From the NCBI GenBank assembly GCA_013397435.1, contig VZRG01000731.1, forward strand, positions 236,403 to 300,402: a DNA stretch of 64,000 nucleotides, given 5' to 3'. Under the pieces are notes generated by a model that was not told the origin of the DNA, searched no databases, and saw nothing but the letters and a program-made list of their open reading frames with translations. Position numbers and translations under genes: made by a program. Each line of letters opens with the position of its first letter. Within the stretch, counting starts at the first letter, position 1. Of this stretch, positions 24,701 to 39,700 are shown piece after piece. Source of the stretch: Erythrocercus mccallii (lineage: Eukaryota > Chordata > Aves > Passeriformes > Dicruridae).

Positions 24701-27700
24701 ATAGCCCAAAGGGATGGCTGTTAAGCATGCCACCAAACACACTTGCTGTGCCTTTTTAGGCCCATGTTTTGTTTCTGCCTGCTAATCTTAGAAAGCTGGT
24801 GGTAAAACATAACAGCTCTTTAAGGGAACTCGGTGGCCATGTCTAATTTACCATCTTTGGCATGTGGTAAAACCTCATGTATTCCTGGAGGCAGAGGGAT
24901 CTGTCCTGTGGCAAAATGCCTACACTCCCCCCAGGGTGCCCTTCTGGGCAGAGACCACAGGTCAACACCACCTACGCAGTGCCTGAATCCCCACTAGGAG
25001 AAAGAAAATGCTCTCCCACCTCCCTGCAGATCAGGAGTGGGGTTTTCAAGCCGGGCACATGCACAGCTTCTGCAACACAGAGCTTACTCTGCTCCTGCAA
25101 GCACAGACTGCAACTTCTGTACCGCTCACGGGCTGCAGCCAGGTAGGAAGTGAAGGGCAAGGCTTACAGTTGAAGGTCTGTTTTCCTTTCAGCTAGATAC
25201 ACCACAGAGCCCAACCACACTGTGACCTTTTAGGGGAAGAAAAACACCTCTTTTCTGTAATTCTGCAATGTAAATATAGTCATCACTGCAACACTTTTGA
25301 GAACACAGCAAACAGACAAGTACTATTGGTGTAAAGAAGAAATGGTCACAATAAAAATACTGTTCTTACCCAGGTAAGGGTAGAGAAGAGGGTTAGAACA
25401 CTGTAAGTGAACATATGAAAAGTAAGGACTTTTTTGGTCTCAAAGGGAAGAAGGAAGGAATTTTATGGAGGAATTCTATATTCCCTCAGTGTCTTTTTTG
25501 CAGCCTGTCACTGCACTGACACTGCAGAAGCCCCAGCAGAGCTCTCCACAGCTTCCACCTGTGGGCTCTCAGTGCTGGAAAGCAGGGATGCCTAATGTGG
25601 GGAGAGGCACACAAGACACCCCAGGGATTCCTCCGCCATTCCCCCTCAGGAGGGCCAGAAGGACGCAGCCCCTACCTCCTCCATGGACTCCAGACCCTCG
25701 TCCTTGAGGGATGTGGGAGATTCCCAGAGAGGAGCGCCACAGATCTGCCTCCTCAGATCCCTGGGGCAATCACATCAGAATCTCCTCCCTGCCAAAGTGA
25801 AGGGGTCCATGCTGATTTACACCCACTTGCTCCCTGGGGCTGCTAATTTGATGCATCTCTACGAAAATGTGTTAGATGGGAGCAGCTGGATGAGAACGGC
25901 TGATGCTGTTGTCACTTGCAGCCTATTTGTGGGTTTATTGGGAAAATTAGAACAGATGACCTCAAGTTACTTCAACACATGTATACTCAAGGCCTCATAA
26001 TCAGAATGAGTGTCTGAGAAAGCAAATATGAGATAAGGTAAGGTAAACCTTCAGAAAAAAAATGCCACATTTCATATTTACTTTTTTTTTTCCTCTTGCA
26101 ATTGCTGGCTCACAAGGGACAGTATCATGAATGAGGAGGTTGTAACAAAAATGCCACTTGGAATAGGGTAGTGAAGACTGATGGGTGACTCTCAGGAAAA
26201 AGGCAAACATCAGCTTTGTCACCTGTCTGTAACCCCTTAAAGATCCACGGAAAAATACACTACTTTTCAACATTCTCATGATACTGGAACATGGGAATTC
26301 CTGAGCAACATTTCATATTTTATACTACTTTACTTAACAATTGTGCCTTTGGGGCATATATATTGTATCCTTTAGTGATACAACATAATTTATTTGTTAA
26401 CTGAATTGATATGCCTGGAAAGAGACAGGGTGGGAGTCTCAAACACTGAGATAATCATCCTTTGGTGGCTGAGCTGGGATAATGTTCAAAGCTTCCCCAC
26501 CTTCCCTGCCAGTTTGTTTAACCAAGACCTAAAGAGGCCAGCTCTAGGGACACAGGGAAAACATTTGGTCTGTTGCCTCTATGACAAAAGTGTTACTAAG
26601 AAAGTGAAAAAGCTGTGATGGCCGATTTGTTATTCATTTCTTAGGACCTGCTCTCAAATCTGTCTCAATTTTTGCAAATATGCATGCTTCAGCCATTACC
26701 AATGCACACATCATTCAGGTGAGGACCTTGGAACAAAATCTTAGTGGGGCCCAGCTAATCCCCAGTTCTGTAAAACTCCCTCATATTTTGAAAATGCCTT
26801 TTGCAAATAATACTTTCGCTTGTTCTTTTCATCCACAGGGGAAAAGGAGTAGAGGATTTATACCTTCAATATGAGAACATTAAGGAAAATTATTTGGAAA
26901 AATATTTTAATATAAGTGGATGGGACTTTCCAGCTGGGATACACTATTGATTTTACATGTATCCCCTTTCTACTCAGATCAATAAAGAACTGCATACTTA
27001 CCGTAGAAAGTCAAATAGCCAAATATGGCAGTCATAAAGTACATCAGAAACATGGCAAAAAATGAGATATTTGAAACCAACTGCATTTTTTTCTGTGAAC
27101 GGCTGGAGAAAGAACAAGAAAAGAACACATGAGAATTGTTGAGCTGGATTTTTCCATAGCCATTTCAAAATGTCTTAGGTGTTTGCATAAGCATAGTAAT
27201 TCTGGGGAGACTCATGAATGCATTTTCATTTAAAACAGAAACTCACTGACAGCTGCACAAGGAAGAAAAGGACTGGGGAAAAGGACCCCCTACTTGGGGC
27301 TTAAGTGAAAAAATAGCAGGTGTGACCTGTGAGTCTGCTGCATGTCTGTATCTGCTTAAACAGTGAAGCCATGTAGAGAGGATGACACTGAAACACTTTG
27401 GTAATTAAATTAAAAGGTCAAAATGAAGGAAGCATAAAATTATACAGAGAGAAAAACCCTCAAAAATGTTCTGAATGACTGCAGAGAAATATTTGTGTCC
27501 CCATGGGTAGAAAATACTGGCTTTATGCTGACCCGTAAAATAGGTTGTGTAAACATTTAATCCTTTAGATATTTATTCTGAAATATTCACACTCCAGTAC
27601 CTAAACTTAGACATTTAAATCCACACAAGGATGCTCTAATAGGCACCTGGGAACCTGTTCAAGGCACTTGAAATTTTAAGCACCCAGCAAGTGTCTGAGG

Positions 27701-30700
27701 GCAGTCATGGGTCTGACTGACCCTCACCTTTCCCCTGGGGCTTCCCCATGGCCCAGGACCCCATTGTAGCTGCCCAGGGCTGTTGGCAGTGGCACAGCAG
27801 GGCTCGTTTCCAGCTCTCCACAGTCTATCCCAGCTGGAGGTGTCAGTGAGACAGCAGTATCAACAAAGATCTTTTAATATCAGTGAGGCTGAAAGCACTT
27901 TATTTTCCTGGTACTGCAACAGATTTTTAGTTGCACTAATGCTGTGGAACAAATGCTGTTAGCGGAACACACGCCTCTCCTATGCCAAATACCAACTAGC
28001 AGAACTTGGCTGTCCCCAGGCTGCTGTGTACTTCCAGGGAAAACTCCCAAGTATTGCATTATTCTCCACCTCCCTCGCCTCCGCCCCGGGGGCACAGCAT
28101 GCCTGCGAGGCCAGATTTCCTAGCTGACAGCCATGTTTGTTACTAAAGCACACCTCTGAGTGGCACGAATGATTCAGAGCACCTCTGTGCTAACACTTTC
28201 CATGTAAAATGGTTCAAAACAATAAACTATTAAAAAAAAAGGAAGGGCTTACTCTTTAAGTTCGCTGTAAATCGGGAGGACTGATGGGTGGCACACAAAT
28301 GCAAAAGCAATGGTGGGCAAAGCATACACGGTCTGTTCAGAGAGAATTTCAGAAAATAAGTTAAGAAGAAGTATTTCCTCCAGTGGTGTGAAGAAATGTT
28401 CCATGTTCAACTACCTCAGCTCCCAGCTCGCTGGACTCTTCAACTGAACATTGAGAGCCTTTCTGAGAAGGCAGAAGACCTGTCAATTAACATGTGTTTA
28501 ATGAAATGTGGAAAACAGCACACTTTCAACAGGAGGACAAAGTCTCTGCCTTGGTGGCATGAGCACAGCACTCACTGTGCTCGCAGAGCACAGTGCTGGA
28601 GGCCACACTGCTGCTGGCTTTGCCCCCTGGGATGGGTCTGCCTGCCCAGCTACTGTCACCGCTACTAGCACAGTGTCACACGTAAAAGGGATGTGTGGTG
28701 GGTCACCGCTACGCTACCCTGCCTCGGCATGGAGAGGGGTGCGCACCCATGGTGCTAAGGCTGAAGCCCGGAAGAGGAAGCCCGTATCCAGACTGTAAGA
28801 AAAGAGAACAGGAATGCAGAACTTACAAAGAAATGGGTATTTCAAGGTATCAGACTGAATCCCTTAATTTCCCAAGCCAACAAAAGGACTAGGAGGGCTC
28901 TGGAAGGAGCATGCTTTTTCTTGGGGAAAGAGAAAGACCATTATGTCACCAGAAAGCACAGGAGGCCTCCAAACGGGACCTCAGCCCCTTCTCCACTAAG
29001 AACTTGAGTGGGTTTCAGCCTCAGCCAAAGTTCAAAAATTATGTCAGTGCTCAGGCACTTCCATTCTCCTGAGGGAACAGGTATGAGTGGAGGTCACAGG
29101 AAATTATAGGTCTTCCTCTAAGGACAACATGAGTCCATTCTACATGCAGCTCTGTCCTGCCCTCTGAAATCTGCTTGTGCTGGTCACAGGCATTCCCTTC
29201 CCCCACAAGACATCCTATGGTGCACCCCGGGCCTGGCAGATTGAGTAAATGCGCTGGTTGCTCTCTGGAGGTCCTTCCTTGCCCAGGCCTTTACCACCCC
29301 TCCCTCACTCACAGCACAGTACTGTTGTGTCTCTATCTGTAGGGATATTCAGAAGTTGCCTGGACACAGTGCTGGGTGGCCCTGCCTCAGAACAGGGGTT
29401 CAAACAGGTGACCTCCAAGTTTCTGCCAACCTCAGATATCCTTCTAGTCTGTGAAACTGTCCTGTCTCTCATCTCACACACTGAAATTGCTAAAATGACT
29501 GGCAAATTGTTGGCCTTGAGGGCAAACCTCTGGAGTTCAGCTCTGGTGTGCCTGATTCAGATGGACCAATCCTTCTGAGCTGCCTCCATTGGCTCTGAGG
29601 CAAATGCTGACACTCACTGCAGAAGAAGACTACCCTTCAATGCCTTCTGAAATATAGCTACTCCTGAGCTGCCATGGCACAACAAGCTAACTAGTTCTTG
29701 GTCCATCATGCCAGATCTGGGGAGATGGTTACCCTCAACCAAAGAAAAGTGCTTGGCTTTGTTTCTTGAACTGAAGCTGGTGGGTTAAATTTTAAAAAAA
29801 TACTTTTTGCACACCTCTGCTATAAATGTGCATTCCCTATGAATGTGACTAAGGCCCTGAGGACCACGCCCTGATGGATAAGGTGCTGTTTCACTGGGAG
29901 CACTGCATCCCAGCACAGCTGACAGGAGCCATCCTCCTGCCCCCACAGTTACAGACAGCTGTCCTCTCACATTCTCTTAGACCAACTTTTTCTGCAGATG
30001 TGTGGTGATGGAGAGAAGTATCCAGCTGAAACGCAACCAAATTTTTGCTGGATTATCTTTCAATCATATCCTTTTCACAATCGAGTTCATTGCATGGCTG
30101 CAGAAACGTATCCTGTTACAAAGAAGTGGTTTGTGTGCAAAATGACAGGGATTGTGGCTTTGGATGAAAATGTGGCCTACTCAGCCTCTACTGAGCAACA
30201 TCTTAAAGGCACAGCTGCAGCATGGATAGTAAGCAGCAGTAGAAAGGCAAAGTGTTCTAAAGAAAGCAGTTACTGTCCAGTGGTAGCTTGGGCTCATAGC
30301 CTTAACACAGCTACTACCAGGGCAGGACGAGACTGCAAGGAGGCACATTCATCATGGCATCTCTGTAAGACTGGGCAAGGAGACCCATTGTGTATTTACC
30401 ACTGGATCACAAGCAGAACAATGGAGAATCAGGCTCTTTGTGGTGCTGATCAGAATAAGAACATGGGGTGTAGGTGCATATATTATGTGAATTAAAAGTA
30501 AGTATTATAAAAAGAAACATACCTTGGAATTAAAGATAACATACTTTGGCTTACACGTATGTTCTGAGCTATTTGATAGGATAGATGATGTTGCATTTAG
30601 CCCTTGTCCATCACAGGGAATTTGAAACTTCTTGTAAATAACCTAGAATAAGAGCAGAAGATAGCTAATTGCTAAACTAATAATAAAAAGCAGATTAAAA

Positions 30701-33700
30701 TTAAAGTATCAGTGGAATTGTGGGCATCATGGCCTGTACCAGCAATAGTGTGGACAGCAGGACTAGGGAAGTGGTCATTTCCCTATACTCAGCACTGGTG
30801 AGGCATTCCCTTGAGTGCTGCGTCCAGTTCTGGGACCATCACTACAAGAAGGACACTGAGGTGCTGGAGCAAGTCCAGAGAAGGGTAAGATAGCTGGTGA
30901 AGGGCTTATAGCAAGTCTTAAGAGGAGCTGCTGAGGATGCTGGGGATGTTTAGCCTAGAGAAAAGAGAGGCTGAGCAGTGACTTTATCACTCTCTACAAC
31001 TGTAGCCAGGTGGAGCTCAGCCTCTTCTTCCAGGTAACAAGTGACAGGACAAGAGGAAATGACCCTAAGTTGCACCAGGGAGCATTCAAATTGGACATTA
31101 GGAATTTTTTTTTCATGGAAATGGTTGTAAAGCATTGGAAAGACTGCCCAGGGAATTGGTGCAGTCACTAAGTCTAAAAGTGTTCAAAAAACACAAAAGT
31201 GGGTGTTTCACTTGAGGACATAGTTTAATGGTGAACAAGGTGCTGGATTGACAGTTGGACTTGATGGTCTTCAAGGTCTTTTCTAGCCTTAACAATTCTA
31301 GGATTCTAAGTGACTCATCCAACAAAGAAAGCAAGCTGTACTTACCACTACCAGGAAAAATACCATGCAGCTTAATGAAAATCCACTGGTATAGCCAAGG
31401 TATCCTGAAAGAAATTCAGAAGAAGTCTCATACAGAATAATTTTATTAGTCTTATATTGCTTATTGCTTCTTCATGAGGAGTTCAAATGTATTAAACACT
31501 TAGGATGTATTGTGAACTTCTGGGCAAGACAAAAGCAAGTCTTTCAAGTCTCCTAACTTTTGGGCATGCCTAAGCCTTGCTCTGACCTGTTGTGACGTCC
31601 TCAGGGTTACCTTTACACCAGTTTAACTAACTTTACTCTTAAAAGAGGTTGTGATAATTGAGAAAAACCTGCAAGTGTGCAATTGCAATCTGAATGTGAC
31701 CCAGGTTCCCTGAATCACGTCAGCAGAGTTTGGGTTTGTCTCAAAAGGAAGATCCCAAGTGGACTTTGGTACCAAATGTTACCAGCATAGTTTAAAAAAA
31801 TACACTATGTACCTCTACTGGCATCTCAGCGGATCCAAACACATCTGAAAATGCAATTTTCTGTACATATCTTACTTCAAAGTCCAATACTTCCAATCAA
31901 CCTCACCAGTAAAAATTTTGATGCTGATAGAAAAGTAACATTTTTTGTAATCTCAGCATTTCTGAACTTGTTTTTACAGGCTGCACATAAAATTGAATTA
32001 TGTTATGAAATGAAGACCCTCTTAACTATAATTTTTAAAATAAATTTCCACAATTGCATGTATAAAGCTGGTTTATACTGAGCCCAATTGCTGTGATAAT
32101 TTAGGCCTACTTGTTTCAAAATGCTCAGAACACAGATTATTTCTGGATCAAGGAGGCTTCTTAGATAACAATGAGAACATATTTTGCTTATTATAGTTGA
32201 ATTGTCAGTTTGGTCATCAGCAGCACGATGTCTGGGTTCCTTTTTTTGATACTTGTGATGGCATTTTCATCTTACCTAAGTTCTTCAGGAGACATAAAGG
32301 GAGGATTATACAAAACGTCACTGTGACAACAAGAATCCGCCCATCCACGTACCATTCCCTGTATAAAACATTAAAAAAAACCACATACAATGAGCACATC
32401 TTAAACATTTGCTGGTTTTCCTCACTCAGTCATCCTCTTTGATTGTTATACTTACAGAACTATTTTTGGTCTCCTTACCCTACAAGCTCCTACAAAAGGA
32501 GAGACGGGACCACATCTTGGCTTTGTAAACTGATTAAGTATCCATGGCACTGCTCTGACTCAGGTAGGGCAGATTTCCAGAGTCACCAAAATATTACCCT
32601 GCCATGGAGATCAGTGCATGGGTCTGAGAGGCAGAAGTACCACCCTGTAATCTGATATAAACTATCCTACCAGGACGACCAAAGATCATGCAAAGAGCCA
32701 TAGAGCACAGTGGGGCTGGGGGACCACCACAAGTCATTTGCCAAACCACACAGGCATGTGACCAGAGCAGCAAACCATGCTCCAGCAGGCTGGCATGCAC
32801 TAGCTAGCTCATGTCTGCATCTCCTCTAACAAAGTGCTTTGCATCCTACTGTAAAGAAAGAAAGAGGAGAAGGGGCAGTGTTAGTGATGTTCTGTATGAT
32901 CTACTTCCATTTCTTGGTCCAAGTATAGTAGGAAAGCCTCAAGAATGGGATTTCTAACACCTTCTCCTACACTGCAGGACATCATATAATCCAGTGCAAG
33001 GGGTATTTACTAGTCTAAAGAAATGCCACCCCTCTACTAAAGTAGTTGGTAAAATGCCAAGGAGTGATAAGTGGCAGAAATCTTGGCCTTATATTCTGCA
33101 GTTGTCATATGCTAGTATCAAAGAATTTCACTCTGTGGACATTGTTTCAGGGGCAAAATCATGTAAGAGGCTGAGAACTCAGGGAAACACATAATATCAC
33201 ATAGTGTAACTTGCATTGTTCCCAATATTTCAAGTGTTGTCTAACACTGTAAAATATTGGATTCTATGATAAGAGTTTTGTATATAACAAAATTCTTCAT
33301 GAAAAGCTGGTGTGCAAAAAGGGCAACTAAAGCTTTCATTTTCTATCCATCTTCTCCCTCCCAAATTTGTCTTGTCTTTTATTAACCCCCTGAGATATTC
33401 CTGCGAAAATCTACTTTGACAAACCTAAGGGGTATCCAATACTTCAGAGCTTTTGTAAACATATGCTTCAACTTTGCTATACAATGTTAAATTCTACAGT
33501 CTAAGTACCAGAGCTAATCCAACTTACGAAAAGGTTTCTTCTTTTCCCATTAGAAACTTTATGGCAGAAGGCAGCTCATTTTTGACTATGAAGAGATAGC
33601 TCAACATTGCTGGAGGAAAAAGAAGATAATTTTAGAAAATGGGTAAAATAGTTTGTGGAAGAAGTACCGATAAGCATCCTTAACCTTTTCCCACATCAGT

Positions 33701-36700
33701 GTCTGATGATAGAAGACCCCAAACTATGACTGACTGTAAATTACTGATCACTCAGTAATGCAGTGTTTTTAAAGGCCTGCATGCAAAATGATAGCCACGA
33801 CTATACTGAGGAGCATGAAGATCCCTGGATGTCATGGAAAGAAGGAACCTGACTTGTTTATAGCTGTAAAATTATTGAGATATTCCTGGGCTTTGGTTTT
33901 CAATATTCCTTATTTCCTCTACCTCCAACATTCTGAAGAGATGTAGCTCCAAACACAATCATTTTCCCTGGGGTACCGAAGATCTGCTCACCAAGCTTTT
34001 CGTACACCATGCAGCCTGCATGAGAAGAAGAGGAGAAAGGTAACAAACACACTACTGAAAGCTGTTGAGTTGAAGCACTTATGATTCCTTTTCAGCCAAG
34101 CACCTATCCATGCAGCCAAACCTACCCTTTGCAAGTAAATAGGGGGCTCTCTTGTAATTTCTAGGGTTGAAAATTATGTAGGAATGTTTTCCTGACGTGT
34201 ATAAATGTTATTGTTGGTTACCAGTCTCTTCTGAAATGGAAGCTCTTAATGAAAGTATTACACGCCTTTAGTGAGTCTGTCTATACCCCGAGTGACGTGT
34301 TAAGTTCCGGTATCCTCATCCCAGCACATTAAGTTTTGCACTTGCAATGAGAGTAATGCTGAAAGCTCCTCTCCAGAAAAAAACCCAGCACAGTGGGATC
34401 CTCTAGTTAGCCCTGGCAGCCTGGACACACACTACTGCCATTCTGCAGTTCTGCTTCCCTTGACTGAATGATTAAATTAGGACAGCCACTGGTTTAGAGG
34501 ATCACGTATGGCTTCTAATGACAAAGCCTTAATTTGTGAATTCTCAGAGTTGTATGTTTTTGGTAAAGCAGGCAAAGGTGGAAAATATAACTAAAATTTC
34601 TTTTCAAATATCTGTCAACCTTGTGAAACTCCTTTATTAATTGGTTTGTGTTTATGTTAATTTTTTTTTTTACTTGGCTGTGATGTAGGCTGATAAAAAG
34701 ACTGGGCATTGGTGAGATACACAGGAACTCAATGAGAAATACTGCAGATGTTACACAGATGATTTTTTAAATGTAACTCATTATCTGGTTTTCTCCATAT
34801 TACCTTACAGCTGACATTTCTGCTTTGAAGTTTATGTGAAAAGTAAGTTTGAACTTAAATGTACCAGCAACATAGAAAACAGGACTTTGGGAAGTAATGG
34901 GGCACAAATGTATCCGCACTGAGGCACCTGTACCTAGTTAGAATAGGTAGTTGCTGACATTATACATGCTATAACAGTAATCATGTGTGTCCAAATTGCA
35001 TGTTTAAATATTACAGTATTCTTGTGCATAGATTGTTTTTAATATGTGGCTTTAGGCATTGTTAACAAGGAAAGAGGCTCCTGGACTTCAGAGCACAGTG
35101 TCATTTGACATAATACTGCAGGCAACTTCAAATTTCTGTCTTTAGTGTCTCTGTGTTACACTCCTCTCTGTGAAGGAACTGTTCCCATTTATTTTATTCT
35201 AAGAAAACTCCACCACAAAGATTACCAGGAGTTCCACACTAACCACTAAGGACAAACTGTATTTCTAGGTAAGCTTCACCATAGGCAAAGATTCATTATA
35301 TTTCATTTGCAATTTGATTTGTAATGCAAATAAACTATATAAGCTGTTCTTTCTAGCTCACTGAAGATAACATTTCTGAGCAGCAGAATTCATTCTTTGT
35401 CATAAGTTTTTCTCTTTACAGTGATGCTGTTCTCCATTGCCATGCCATATATTCCTTAAATTCTTGTTAATTCTAGGCTTCTGACCCAAAGTGTGTCAGG
35501 CCTTCCTGTTGTGTCAGCAAAATGATAGAAACTCCATCTTACACAAAGCACTTGGCCTCATCTGAACACTTGTCACCTCTTGATTTTTACATTCCACTGA
35601 ATGGTGTAACATCTTAAATTACCTGTTTCCTTTGAACACACCAACAGGAGATGTATTGAATAAATAGACAGCAGTGTGACCGAAACCAAAAGGAGCCTAA
35701 AATAGAATGGAAAAAGTTTACCATACAAGATGAGGTCCGACATTGCAATATTTCATGTCAGGTCACATTCCTATTGACTCTGAGATAATTTTTTATTCTT
35801 CTGACAATGCAAAAAGCCCTAAAATACATGTGATTCACATCCTGCTTGCAGTTCCACCTTGGAGGTAGAAAACTCTGCATGTAGAGGGACACAACCAAAC
35901 AAAACTTAGCAGAGCTGCAGAGCATAGACGCTTAGTGAGCTACACCTCCCCATATTGAAAAAAGCAAGAATAAAGGTGTTTCATCACATAGGAATGAAGA
36001 TTTATCAGAGCATGGACAAGCCAGATATATCTAAGGCTTTTTTTTTTTTTTTCTGGAAGCAGAGTGAAAATTTAAAGGAGAGTCCTGTGTTTAAGGACTT
36101 CCATAGCGAATGGAAGCATCTTTTCCCAGGACATGTTTCATATGCTACCAAAGGGGTGCCCCAAATGGCTTTTTATATGCCTCACAGTGCCCTAGGAGGA
36201 GGATGTGGGGAGTTAAGGCTGAATTGGCTTCCCTTGGGAGTAAAGGCTGCAACCAAAGGCATGTATTTTGTCCAGATAGGGATTCATGTTCCCTGACTGA
36301 TGTCAGACCTGGTCTGACATAATCCATAATTTAACTTCACACAGAAGAACTGCAGGAAGTAATGACCAAACTGTTTGTGTAGGGAACTTGCTGGCACAAA
36401 TAATAATTAGTCAGTGCTGGGGGCCAAGTGCATAAAAGCACATTTTCCCATTGCTCAATGTCTTTAATCCAAGCACCATGTGTGCCTTCCTCTCCAACAC
36501 TCTGACACACAAAGACCTGATGATGTTTTCATGATGTGTGCGAAGAGCATTCAGATAATCTGCTGGCAATTCCTCCCTTTATTATGACAACTACCCTCCA
36601 GACACCGAGAAAAACAAGGCTAAAATTCAAGAGAAAACAAACTGCTGCCATAGATAGGCAGCAACACATCTTTTTCATAGGAATACATAAAAAGAACAGA

Positions 36701-39700
36701 GTGAGAAGCCTCCTCCCCCCACTTTTTTATTAGTTTAGACTGTAAATACTTCAGTGCCAAATAATGACCGACTAGTTTCTTGGGGCCAGAGGAGCAGGGA
36801 GAAACATAAAGAGGTGATAGGAGGAACTGGCCTTTCGCCAGCAAAGAATGATGGTTGACAATAACAACACAGTCTTTGTACAGCCCTAAGGGTGTTTCTC
36901 CTTGAGAAGGTGGAGAAGGGAAGAAGACTGTACTGGCTGAGGTCACTGGTCCATTTTTTATGGATCTGCTAAGCCCTGCTCCTGCCCATGTTCCCTGCTG
37001 AGCCATTCCTTCCCTGTCTGCCTACCAACACAGCACTCAGCCCCAGGGCTCAGCTGCTGGGGCTGACTCACTCCCAGCCCCAAATGGCTACAACTCTGCA
37101 CGCCAGCATCCAGTCTGTCTTAATATTAAAAGCTTCTGTTTTTCAGGCACTGAGCTCATGGAGCCTTAAAAATAACACTCCCAGGCAGCCAGGTATTTAT
37201 CTGATCTGTTGTCCTTAGCTCCCCATAGTGTTCCTACAGACACTTGGCATTTTCATTAGCACTGTATGAAAAACTTGTTTGTGCTAGGATTGTGGTGTGG
37301 ACAGAAATATTCATGCCAGAACCACCCCTTGGTTGTCCATGCCCCTCGCTCTGCACAAATTCAAAACAGAAGCAGGGGAGCTTGCGCTGCAGTCCCAAAA
37401 CACTCCTTTTTATTTTGTCTGCTTTCAAAGAAGTGCTGGAAACTACAGAAGCCAACAGCAGATGCAAGAGTTACCTTCCCCCAAAAGAATAAACAGTTTA
37501 GGCCAGGGACTGATACAGTGTCAGGAAGAACAAAGTGCTTCTGTGATGCCACTGCTGTCTTCTCCCAGATGCCACATTTACCAGGTAAACTGAAACCTGT
37601 GCTGTCTGTCTCCTCTGTGAAATCCCAGGCTTTGGGGCCAGAAGACCTGTGAGGCTTATGCAGTTACAAGAACTATTTCACTGAGCAGTTCTGAACCCTC
37701 TAAAGGTGCAGAGGATGGAGAAGCACAGGGTTTGCTCTCATACAGCTGCACTGTGGGCTGGTCTGCTAGCCTGTCCTAAAACACTGCAGGAGTTAAACTG
37801 TGGCTTCCTGACCCCTTCCAGACACACCCAGAAGAAGTGGCTGCAGTCTGAAACTTCAGCTGTAGTCTCATAATATTCCCAATCTAACAAGCCCCTCTGC
37901 CTCAGCAAGGTTTTGCAGATCACGTGCAGTGCTGGGTTAAATGTAGGCTGAAAACACCTTGTGCTTGGCCAGCCCATATCTCTCTGCAACATGATCCATC
38001 ACTTTGGTCCTGGCTCTCCAGGATGAAACAAACCACAAGCAGCAACTGCTCCTGCCATCCACAGGTAGTCCAGCTCATCTCTAAATTCCCAAACTTTTTG
38101 TGTTATCTTTCCACAGCAAAGTCTTCTCTCCTTTTGCCTACTGGAAATGATGGGTTTTTTTGGTCTAGGCTGTAGTTATCAATAACACTGGGATTAAGTT
38201 CCTCTGAGTTCCTACCCTCGGTAATTTTGCCTAGAAAGTATAATGCTTTGTTATGGCACTCTTGAGCATATAAGATGTGTCACTGCCATGTGTATTTTGC
38301 ACATCTTATGCTTAGGATATCAGATCTGAATTGATCCAGATGTTCAGGGCAGTGCACACTTCACACTGCAGGAGCCAAAAAATTGTGAGAGTGGAAATCA
38401 GGCAGGGTCTGCTTTGTTAGTGCTGAAAATGCTCTCTTAATTTTTCTGCATCTGCAGAATTTTCAGGGATGGTGCATGCCAATACAGGATAAAGCAACCT
38501 AGAAACTTTCCAGAATTGTGCTACTCAGAAGCAGTGAATTTAAGATCTTTCTCAGGTGCAAAAAGCAGTGAAAGTGTTGTTAGGACTGTAATCACCTGCA
38601 AAGCAGAAATGATCTACCTGTGACAGTGACAGCAGAACCATACATTTATGGGAAAAATTAACTGAATCAGAGTGTAAGAAAAATCTATCACTAATGGACT
38701 AGGTTTAATGTTGAGATTATGGCATGAGAGCAGAACATTTAAAGCAGTTCAACTTTCAAGCATAACTACAGACACCATGTTAGGATCCTGCATCTCCAGG
38801 CTTAAAGATGGAAGCTCTCTTAGCCTGCTCAGTGAGGTCCTGCTAACTTATTTCCTTTGATCTCAGCTGCTCTATCTCAAGGCCAACCAATCTAAAGACA
38901 TCAGAAAGCTAACAAAAACTATTACTCACTTTTAAATACACACAATTAATTCTATAGAGAACAATGCTATAATTTACTGTATGAGACCTCCACATTCATG
39001 TTTGGCAGTTTTCTGTACAATATGTACAAATCTACAGATCTAGTACACTCACTACTCAGGTCGAGCTCAGTCACCAACACACCTTGCTAGAAGTTTCTCT
39101 GGTGTTCCCATCACATGTCTGATCTATGTCACTTAAAAGAAACTGGATTTTTACATCCTTTAGAACAAACATGTGTCACTTAACTCTCATAAAAACTGCT
39201 GAAAGAATGAGAAGAGGATGGGATTACAAAAACGAAATCAGTAGGGAGAAATTGAGACTGCTCCTTTGCTGAGAGCCTTTTATCACAGAAGAGGTCACAA
39301 GGCTGAAAAGACGTAACTTCTTTTTCTCTCCTTACAGCGATGCCTTCTCAGAACTATCTAAAAACAGAGGCCTTAAGGCATCAATAGCACTTGTTGCAAC
39401 CACCAGTTTGTACTCTCAGAGATGGAGCAGGGTGGAATATTACATACAGGTTACAGTACTGAGTAAAAAAATCCAGCAAAAATAAAATAAACGCTGTAAC
39501 TCTGCTAACAAAAGATGTAAATTACAGTCCAGCCTAGTTTAGTGACAACACAATAATGAGATGTTCTATGCTCTTAAACTAAATGGATTAACTCCTTTGA
39601 TTACTCCTAGATTTTACCCAACCACAGCAAACTGTAAGGTAGCAGCATGCATCTAGCTATCCTGGCACAAAACTCCAGAGCAGATGGCTATATGTACCAC

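Noticed and set aside
29998..30495. 165-codon plus-strand frame antisense to SLC38A1
   Set aside because: About one frame of this length is expected by chance in 64 kb. The composition is not protein-like and no domain is recognised.
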